DNA of 11,657 bases from Rubrobacter sp. (GTDB lineage: Bacteria > Actinomycetota > Rubrobacteria > Rubrobacterales > Rubrobacteraceae): contig JACDAR010000132.1 in NCBI GenBank assembly GCA_013695335.1, positions 1 to 11,657 of the forward strand, written 5' to 3'. This document shows, piece after piece, positions 6,603 to 11,657 of the stretch. A program made the translations under genes and the position numbers. The notes under the pieces are model-generated. The model made no database searches, was not told the origin of the DNA, and saw only the letters and a list, made by a program, of their open reading frames with translations. Within the stretch, counting starts at the first letter, position 1, and each line of letters opens with the position of its first letter.

Positions 6603-7237
6603 GCACCCCACACATCGAGGGCTTCGGCGGGCGGGGAGGCTTCGGCCGCCGCCCGGCCCTCATCGTCGTGGACATGACCCTCGGCTTTACAGACCCCGAA
6701 TCCCCGCTCGCCTGCGACCTCGAAGGCCCGGTGGAGAACATCCGTAAGCTCCTCGAAGCTGCCCGAGGCGCGGAGATACCGGTAGTCTTCACCACCATCG
6801 CCTACCGCGAGTCAGACAAACTCACGGCCGCCGCCTTCATAGACAAGGTCCCCGCGCTCCTCACCCTCGAAGCGGGCAGCCGATGGGGAGAGATAGACCC
6901 CCGCATAGCCCCGCGCGAGAGCGAACCCGTCCTCAACAAGCTCTTCGCCTCGGCCTTTTACGGCACGGGGTTCCCGAGCCTCCTGGCAGCCGCCGGGGTG
7001 GACACCCTCATCGTCACCGGCGCTTCGACTAGTGGCTGCGTCCGGGCGACCGCTGTTGACGCCCTCCAGTATGGCTACCGGCCCGTCGTACCGCGCGAGG
7101 CCGTCGGCGACCGCAACCAGGAGGCCCACGACGCCAACCTCTACGACATAGACGCCAAGTACGGCGATGTGGTTGGCGTGGACGAGGTGCTTCGGTATCT
7201 GGAGGCGGTACGCTCTACATCCGGTGTGGGGACCTAA
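6599..7237 (+). CDS. Isochorismatase-fold cysteine amidohydrolase, N-carbamoylsarcosine amidase-like
   Basis: The 212-residue protein belongs to the isochorismatase-like cysteine hydrolases. It carries the triad of N-carbamoylsarcosine amidase (Asp51, Lys144, Cys177 in the Arthrobacter enzyme) as Asp25 in VVDM, Lys114 in VLNK and Cys147 in TSGCVR. Several family-specific stretches also match what I recall of that enzyme: IDPRIAP, ASAFYGT, DTLIVTGA, PREAVGDR and NLYDIDAKYGDV. That enzyme hydrolyses N-carbamoylsarcosine to sarcosine, CO2 and ammonia. Maleamate amidase and related amidases are close alternatives. I chose the ATG that overlaps the hyuB stop (ATGA); an upstream in-frame ATG at 6554 would add 15 basic residues inside hyuB and is less likely. 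Position directly after hyuAB fits hydrolysis of the ring-opened HyuAB product. Family is near certain, substrate only likely. Confidence 0.9.
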   Translation: MSTPHIEGFGGRGGFGRRPALIVVDMTLGFTDPESPLACDLEGPVENIRKLLEAARGAEIPVVFTTIAYRESDKLTAAAFIDKVPALLTLEAGSRWGEIDPRIAPRESEPVLNKLFASAFYGTGFPSLLAAAGVDTLIVTGASTSGCVRATAVDALQYGYRPVVPREAVGDRNQEAHDANLYDIDAKYGDVVGVDEVLRYLEAVRSTSGVGT

Positions 7238-7299
7238 CAGGCTTCATCGGACGGCCGGTTGCGCAGAGTTTATCCTGAAGGGATGGAAGGCCGCGAACC

Positions 7300-7304
7300 G
7301 GAGG
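7300..7304 (+). promoter_or_regulatory. Ribosome binding site selecting the ATG at 7310
   Basis: GGAGG lies five bases before the ATG at 7310. The same frame has earlier candidates, a TTG at 7259 and an ATG at 7283. The GAAGGG before the latter abuts the start codon, which is too close, so 7310 is preferred. Confidence 0.6.
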
Positions 7305-7309
7305 AGCGA

Positions 7310-7819
7310 ATGGTTAGGGAGAATCCGGATCACGAACAAGAGCTGAACCGGCTGCTTGGCGAACTCGGGGAGACGCTAGGTCGCCGGGAGCGGGTCCTGG
7401 AAGGGATGAAGCGCACGCGCACCCAGGCGCGGCTGCATGAGATCACCGTCGAAGCCGATCAGCCGTTCGAGCAACTCGACCAGGACACCCTCGTCGGAGA
7501 TCTGCAAAGGGAGCTCGACCAGCAGCGCACCCGCGACCTGGATCTGGAGCGCGTTCTGGAGATTCTACACAGGCAGCGCGACATCGAAGATCGCTTCTTT
7601 CTGGAACTGGAACCCAACGTAGCGCCCGAACATAGGGAGAACCTCGCAGACCTCGTTGGACGGATGGATGGGCGGGACAGGATCTTCGAGAACATAAATT
7701 CCGGCTCAATTGAAGAAAAAAGGCGGCTCATTCCAGAGGTGATGAACGCCCAGCAAGAACTCGAAGATCATCTCTATCGTCTCATAGAGCGACACCTCCA
7801 GCGGCGACACCAGTTCTAA
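7310..7819 (+). CDS. Hypothetical hydrophilic helical protein, no family recognised
   Basis: I do not recognise this 169-residue protein. It is strongly charged and rich in Arg, Glu, Leu and Gln. It has no Cys or Trp, only two Lys and one Tyr. It lacks a signal peptide or membrane segment. Long stretches (about residues 7-35, 60-95 and 130-165) have leucine and isoleucine spacing consistent with helices or coiled coils, so a soluble helical bundle or an oligomerising protein is likely. Coding status is supported by the good ribosome binding site, the uninterrupted frame, and placement 72 bases after the amidase and 23 bases before the next gene on the same strand. Upstream in-frame starts at 7283 or 7259 would lengthen it by 9 or 17 residues. 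There is a local AT-rich patch around 7690-7725. Function is unknown. Confidence 0.7.
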   Translation: MVRENPDHEQELNRLLGELGETLGRRERVLEGMKRTRTQARLHEITVEADQPFEQLDQDTLVGDLQRELDQQRTRDLDLERVLEILHRQRDIEDRFFLELEPNVAPEHRENLADLVGRMDGRDRIFENINSGSIEEKRRLIPEVMNAQQELEDHLYRLIERHLQRRHQF

Positions 7820-7842
7820 CGGCGAAAGGAAGCGGAGGGCGC

Positions 7843-8394
7843 GTGAGTACGGAAGGAACCATCCATGAAATCCGGGTTATGCTCCTGGCAAGCGAGCCTT
7901 TGATCTGGCGCCGGGTTAGGCTCTCCGGTGAGTCCAACCTGGAGGAGTTGCACCACGTCATCCAGACGGTAATGGACTGGGAGAACTACCACATGCACCA
8001 GTTCGTAACGGACGATAGGCGCTACGGCGTAGATGAGGACTTCATGCCGGACCCGGAGAGCGAGAGAACTACCACGCTGCGGGGGGTGATCCCCGATCCC
8101 GACGACCGTCTGATCTACGAGTACGACATCGGCGACGGATGGGAGCATGGCATTATGGTCGAGGAGATCCTGTCTCCAGAGGAAGGGGTACCCGATCCGG
8201 TCTGCGTCGGAGGTGAATACGCCGCCCCGCCGGAGGATTGCGGCGGCATCCCAGGCTACTACATGATGCTGGAAGCCATCGAGGACGAAGAGCACCCGGA
8301 CCACGAAGAAATGATCGAGTGGGTGGGAGGAGACTTCGATCCGGTGACGTTCGATCTCGACAGGATCAACCGCAACCTGGAAGCCCTGCGATGA
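7843..8394 (+). CDS. Plasmid pRiA4b ORF-3-like family protein
   Basis: The 183-residue, acidic protein shows the full motif series of the pRiA4b ORF-3 family: PLIWRRVRL (19-27), Trp46 with YHMHQF (49-54), YEYDIGDGWEH (92-102) and the Cys-containing CVGGEYAAPPEDCGGIPGY (121-139). The family was first seen on a plasmid and near some insertion elements, and it is common on bacterial chromosomes. Its biochemical function is not established to my knowledge, although the conserved His, Asp and Cys residues could bind a metal. The start is GTG with GGAGGG three bases upstream, a short spacing, with AAAGGA further up. No transposase or inverted repeats flank it, so it is not evidently part of a mobile element here. 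Its stop overlaps the ATG of the FAD oxidase, so the two are probably translationally coupled. Confidence 0.88.
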   Translation: MSTEGTIHEIRVMLLASEPLIWRRVRLSGESNLEELHHVIQTVMDWENYHMHQFVTDDRRYGVDEDFMPDPESERTTTLRGVIPDPDDRLIYEYDIGDGWEHGIMVEEILSPEEGVPDPVCVGGEYAAPPEDCGGIPGYYMMLEAIEDEEHPDHEEMIEWVGGDFDPVTFDLDRINRNLEALR

Positions 8395-9572
8395 ATGAAG
8401 GTTCAGGCGTGATGGCCGAAGCCATAGTCGTCGGGGCCGGAGTGGTTGGCGCGAGCATCGCCTTTCACCTGGCGGAGCGTGGCGTGGATACGCTGGTTCT
8501 CGACCGCGAAGGCCCCGCCGCTGGATCTACAGCCCGTTCCGGCGCCCTCGTCCGCGCCCATTACCCGACGGAACTTGAGACGAGCCTGGCCTGGGAGAGC
8601 CTCACGGAATACTTCGAGCCGTGGGGGGACCGGGTCGGTGGCGGATGCGGCTTCACCCGCACTGGCTTCGCCTATCTGGCCGACGGGGAGAACGAAGAAG
8701 CCTTGCGACACAACGTGGCGATGCAGCGCGAGATCGGGGTTGAAACGAACCTCGTCACGCCACATGATCTCCGGGAAATAGATCCCGCGCTGAGCATGAG
8801 CGGCGTGACGTTGGGGGCATACGAGCCGCGCGGCGGATACGCGGACCCTACGGCAACGGCCGTCGGTTTCCTGCGGGCGGCAGAATCTCTCGGGGCGCGT
8901 TTCGAGCGCCAGCGCGTGACGGGTATCCTGGAGCGCGGGGGAGAGGTGCGGGGTGTGCGTGCCAACGAAGGCGATGTGGAATCTCCCGTCGTGGTTCTCG
9001 CCGCCGGGGCATGGTCCGTACCAATCGCAGGGAGTGTGGGACTGGACCTCCCGATTCATCCAGCCAGGGTGCGTGTGGCCCTGTTCGAGCGACCATACTC
9101 GTTGCCCACGCACCTGACCATCATAGATACCGTCGAGGGATTCTACGCCAGGCCCACGGCCGAACGCGCCACCCTCGTCGGCAGCCGTTCCAGCCTGGAG
9201 TGGCTCGGTGATCCAGACGAGCAGGACGTGGACCCGGATGCTGACTTCATCGAGAAAGCGTCCCGGATGGTCTGTCGTCGCATCCCGGCGATGGAGGGAG
9301 CGCCGTACCGCTCAGGGCGTTCTGGCGTGCTTGACATGACGCCTGATGGAAGGCCGATCCTTGGTCCCGAAGGGCCGGAAGGATTATTTCTCGCGGCTGG
9401 ATGGAGTGGGACCGGCTTCAAGAAAGCCCCTGCCGTCGGGGCCGAAGTCGCCCGTTGGGTCGTGGATGGCGCCCCGAAGCGGCCGGAGATGGAGGGGTAT
9501 GATCTCGGCCGCTTCGAGGAAGGACGCCTCATCCGGGGAGATTACGAGTACGGCGTCCGCACGCCGCACTAG
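8391..9572 (+). CDS. FAD-dependent oxidoreductase, DAO family, sarcosine oxidase beta subunit-like
   Basis: The 393-residue protein has the DAO-fold layout. It has an N-terminal Rossmann motif GAGVVG (15-20) with acidic Asp38 at the end of the second strand. It then has a flavin-loop segment GSTARSGALVRAHYP (45-59), GGYADP (148-153), VVLAAGAWS (201-209), and the closing DMTPDGRPILGP (315-326) with AAGWSGTGFKKAPAVG (335-350). The pattern is closest to SoxB-type sarcosine or dimethylglycine oxidases/dehydrogenases that oxidise secondary amines. The region corresponding to the covalent-flavin Cys of monomeric sarcosine oxidase has no Cys (RSGVLD), so FAD is probably not held by that link. The ATG at 8391 is chosen because it overlaps the upstream stop (ATGA); an ATG at 8412 would shorten it by seven residues. 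Other amino-acid oxidases such as glycine or proline type are possible. No alpha, gamma or delta sarcosine oxidase subunits are nearby. Confidence 0.88.
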   Translation: MNEGSGVMAEAIVVGAGVVGASIAFHLAERGVDTLVLDREGPAAGSTARSGALVRAHYPTELETSLAWESLTEYFEPWGDRVGGGCGFTRTGFAYLADGENEEALRHNVAMQREIGVETNLVTPHDLREIDPALSMSGVTLGAYEPRGGYADPTATAVGFLRAAESLGARFERQRVTGILERGGEVRGVRANEGDVESPVVVLAAGAWSVPIAGSVGLDLPIHPARVRVALFERPYSLPTHLTIIDTVEGFYARPTAERATLVGSRSSLEWLGDPDEQDVDPDADFIEKASRMVCRRIPAMEGAPYRSGRSGVLDMTPDGRPILGPEGPEGLFLAAGWSGTGFKKAPAVGAEVARWVVDGAPKRPEMEGYDLGRFEEGRLIRGDYEYGVRTPH

Positions 9573-9584
9573 AGCATCCGTTCG

Positions 9585-10067
9585 CTACACGTACTGGGAG
9601 GATCGGCCGCTGCGGTATGAGCAGGAGGACCAGCGTCCACGGTAGTGGAATGACCTTCCGGTGTAGGCTTCGTGGGCCGCCCGCAGGGCGTATACGAACG
9701 GGGCGACGGACAGGACTAGCATCACCGGCACCAGCAGGAAGCCGATCAGGATCTGCATCAGGGCGAAGGTGATCGGCCATCCAATGGCCATGACGGCTAG
9801 CCAGGCTACCTGATACACGGTGGAGCGCAGCGCGTGCAAGGCCACGACGCGGGATCTATCTCTGTGTACCAGCCAGATCAAACCCGACGCCACAGGCCCC
9901 AGAAACCCTGTGAAGAGGTTCAGGAAGATGCTCAGGTGCGCCAGCGCCGCCCAGGTCCGCTCGTTGGACGAGGAGATCTCGGCCCGGGGCGGACGAAGAT
10001 CGGGGAACGGCCCGCGGTAAGGGTCGTACTCCCTTTGCAACCCGTAGTTCGATGACTCATCGCTCAT
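9585..10067 (-). CDS. Small membrane protein, DUF4870-like
   Basis: This 160-residue protein begins with a polar Pro/Tyr/Arg-rich tail of about 35 residues, then NERTWAALAHLS (35-46), the recognisable opening of DUF4870/Tic20-like small membrane proteins. Hydrophobic segments cover about residues 43-67 and 84-128, probably three helices. The polar loop WLVHRDRSRVVALHALRST between them is also typical, with a basic-rich end after ALRAAHEAYTGRSFHYRG. The cytoplasmic membrane is the expected location. The role of the family is not known. The ATG at 10067 has AAGGAG seven bases upstream on the minus strand. It converges on the FAD oxidase with a 12-base gap and no visible terminator between them, and it diverges from citrate synthase. 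The last residues, Ser/Arg/Tyr-rich, extend beyond the usual domain end. Confidence 0.82.
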   Translation of the reverse strand: MSDESSNYGLQREYDPYRGPFPDLRPPRAEISSSNERTWAALAHLSIFLNLFTGFLGPVASGLIWLVHRDRSRVVALHALRSTVYQVAWLAVMAIGWPITFALMQILIGFLLVPVMLVLSVAPFVYALRAAHEAYTGRSFHYRGRWSSCSYRSGRSSQYV

Positions 10068-10300
10068 CTGCGTTCTCCTTCTCGATTCTAGTACTCGTAT
10101 ACGGCCCGATGGCCGCCGGGTTTCGCGACGACCGTGGTGCGCCAGGGTTTTTCCGGAGGTCTGTTTGACAATCCCGCTTTCCCAGGCTCGCGGCTCTCCT
10201 TCTGGCTGAGGGAAAAGGAGCGTGGTGTGCTAAGGTATGGCTATAGGCAGAAGGCATCTAGTGTCTGATAATTAGCTAGCTTCGAGAAAGGGGCACGAGG
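10068..10300. promoter_or_regulatory. Divergent intergenic region between DUF4870 gene and citrate synthase
   Basis: This 233-base gap must hold promoters for both directions. It contains a consensus TTGACA at 10165-10170 on the + strand, but no good -10 at 16-18 bases. Further down, TANNNT-type candidates occur: TAAGGT (10231-10236), TATAGG (10242-10247) and GATAAT (10267-10272), each without a good -35. The last would leave a leader of about 20-25 bases before citrate synthase. On the minus strand TAGAAT (10090-10085) is a possible -10 for the membrane protein gene. A weak CTCCTT/AAGGAG pair (10196-10201 and 10215-10220) is visible. No riboswitch or RNA gene was recognised. Confidence 0.35.
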
Positions 10301-11638
10301 GTGAGTGAGGAGCCACGCGGCGCGCAGGATGGCAGGGCTTCGACCGTCGAAGGCGACCAGAGCCTGAGCGTTACCGATAACCGGACTGGCAAGAGTTACG
10401 ACGTCGAGATCACGGACGGCACGGTCAGGGCTATGGATTTCCGCCAGATCAAGGTGGACGAGGAAGATTTTGGCCTGATGACCTACGATCCCGGCTTCAC
10501 GAACACGGCTAGCTCCCGTAGCGCCGTCACCTACATCGACGGCGAGAAGGGTATTCTGGAGCATCGGGGCATCCCCATCGAGCAACTGACGGAACACTCC
10601 AACTTCCTGGAAGTCGCGTTCCTGGTTCTGTACGGTCATCTACCGACCCAGAAAGAGTACGACGGGTGGGTCCACGACGTCACCCACCACACCTACGTCC
10701 ACGAGATGATCAAGCGTTTCATGGACGGCTTCCGCCACGATGCTAACCCTATGGGCATGCTGCTGGCATCCGTGGGCGCCCTCTCCACTTTCTACCCGGA
10801 GGCCCGCGACACGAACGACGATTACCAGCGCTACGTCTCGGCCGTGCGCCTCATAGCCAAGATGCCGACCCTCGCCGCCTTCGCCTACAGGCACAGCCTC
10901 GGGCTGCCCTACGTCTACCCTGACAACGATCTCACGTACACGGGCAACTTCCTCTCCATGCTCTTCAAGATGGCCGAGCCCCGCTACGAGCCTGATCCAC
11001 GCATCGAGAAGGCGCTCGACGTGCTCTTCATGCTCCACGCCGACCACGAGCAGAACTGTTCGGCCGCCGCCGTGAGGGTTGTGGGGAGCGCCATCAACGA
11101 CCCGTTTACCTCCGTCGCCGCAGGCGTCGCCGGACTCTACGGGCCTTCGCACGGCGGGGCAAACGTGGCAGTGCTCAAGATGCTCCAGCGCATAGAGAAG
11201 GTGGATAACATCCCCGACTTCCTCGAAGGCGTCAAGCACGGCAACGAGCGTTTGATGGGCTTCGGGCACAGGGTCTACAAGAACTACGATCCGCGGGCCA
11301 GGATAATCCGTTCGCACGTGGACGAAGTGCTGGATGCGACAGGCACGCAGAGCCCGCTCCTCGACGTTGCAATAGAGCTCGAAAAGCGTGCGCTCGACGA
11401 CGAGTACTTCACGGATCGCAAGCTCTATCCGAACGTGGACTACTGGTCCGGGATCATCTACGAGGCAATGGGCATCCCCACTGACGCCTTCACCGTGATG
11501 TTCGCCATCGGGCGGACCCCAGGCTGGACCGCCCAGTGGCTTGAGCTCATGGACGACGAGGAGTTCAGGATCGCACGCCCGCGCCAGATCTACACTGGTC
11601 CCCGCGAGGCCGATTACGTGCCGATGGATCAGCGCTAG
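10301..11638 (+). CDS. gltA: Citrate synthase (hexameric GltA-like)
   Basis: This 445-residue protein is a complete citrate synthase, the first TCA cycle enzyme, condensing oxaloacetate with acetyl-CoA in the cytoplasm. The catalytic triad aligns with E. coli His264, His305 and Asp362 as His284 (GPSHGGAN), His323 (GFGHRVYKNYDPR) and Asp380 (YPNVDYWSG). LHADHEQNCS (245-254) and IARPRQIYTG near the C-terminus are also present. The small N-terminal beta domain typical of GltA-type enzymes is there, before TYDPGFTNTAS (61-71), and is preceded by about 15 extra polar residues. The GTG start has AAGGGG seven bases upstream (10288-10293). Methylcitrate synthases are shorter relatives, and no prp genes are nearby, so a housekeeping citrate synthase is most likely. 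It stands apart from the catabolic genes, separated by the convergent membrane protein gene. Confidence 0.95.
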   Translation: MSEEPRGAQDGRASTVEGDQSLSVTDNRTGKSYDVEITDGTVRAMDFRQIKVDEEDFGLMTYDPGFTNTASSRSAVTYIDGEKGILEHRGIPIEQLTEHSNFLEVAFLVLYGHLPTQKEYDGWVHDVTHHTYVHEMIKRFMDGFRHDANPMGMLLASVGALSTFYPEARDTNDDYQRYVSAVRLIAKMPTLAAFAYRHSLGLPYVYPDNDLTYTGNFLSMLFKMAEPRYEPDPRIEKALDVLFMLHADHEQNCSAAAVRVVGSAINDPFTSVAAGVAGLYGPSHGGANVAVLKMLQRIEKVDNIPDFLEGVKHGNERLMGFGHRVYKNYDPRARIIRSHVDEVLDATGTQSPLLDVAIELEKRALDDEYFTDRKLYPNVDYWSGIIYEAMGIPTDAFTVMFAIGRTPGWTAQWLELMDDEEFRIARPRQIYTGPREADYVPMDQR

Positions 11639-11657
11639 GAAACGATCAGCCCGCCAC

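Noticed and set aside
7238..7309. Copy of CAGGCTTCA near 7235-7245 as a third heptamer site
   Set aside because: Only nine bases match the array at 2414-2422, with no second 7-base unit and no inverted partner, so it is most likely chance.
7843..8394. Insertion element suggested by the pRiA4b ORF-3-like gene
   Set aside because: No transposase, terminal inverted repeats or target duplication are visible, and the gene is embedded in a tight co-directional run with an overlapping neighbour.

Overview
The window is GC-rich and gene-dense. Eight full genes and one partial gene lie on the + strand, and one small gene lies on the - strand. Three features suggest a high-GC Gram-positive such as an actinobacterium of the Rubrobacter type: frequent AGG arginine and ATA isoleucine codons despite the high GC, TTG and GTG starts, and strong purine-rich ribosome binding sites. 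This placement is inferred from composition and gene style only. No RNA gene, CRISPR array or transposase was seen.

Region 1 (1-7237) looks like one catabolic operon. It starts with the 3' end of a GntR/FCD regulator. Then come a class III (CaiB/BaiF) CoA-transferase, an HMG-CoA lyase family enzyme, the hydantoinase/oxoprolinase subunits HyuA and HyuB, and a cysteine amidohydrolase very like N-carbamoylsarcosine amidase. Three junctions overlap by 1-4 bases. The other two, on either side of hyuA, are short gaps carrying inverted arrays of 7-base repeats. The enzymes suggest that HyuAB opens a cyclic amide, imide or hydantoin using ATP, that the amidase removes the remaining amide or carbamoyl group, and that the acid is loaded with CoA and cleaved by the lyase. 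The substrate cannot be read from the sequence.

Region 2 (7238-9572) continues on the same strand. It holds an unrecognised cysteine-free helical protein, a pRiA4b ORF-3-like protein, and an FAD-dependent DAO-family oxidase resembling sarcosine oxidase beta subunits. The oxidase start overlaps the stop of the pRiA4b-like gene. If the oxidase acts on sarcosine, then HyuAB, the amidase and the oxidase together would match the route from N-methylhydantoin through N-carbamoylsarcosine and sarcosine to glycine.

Region 3 (9573-11657) is separate. A small DUF4870-type membrane protein gene runs convergently toward the oxidase. A 233-base divergent intergenic region then precedes a complete citrate synthase gene with all catalytic residues. 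The last 19 bases hold nothing recognisable.
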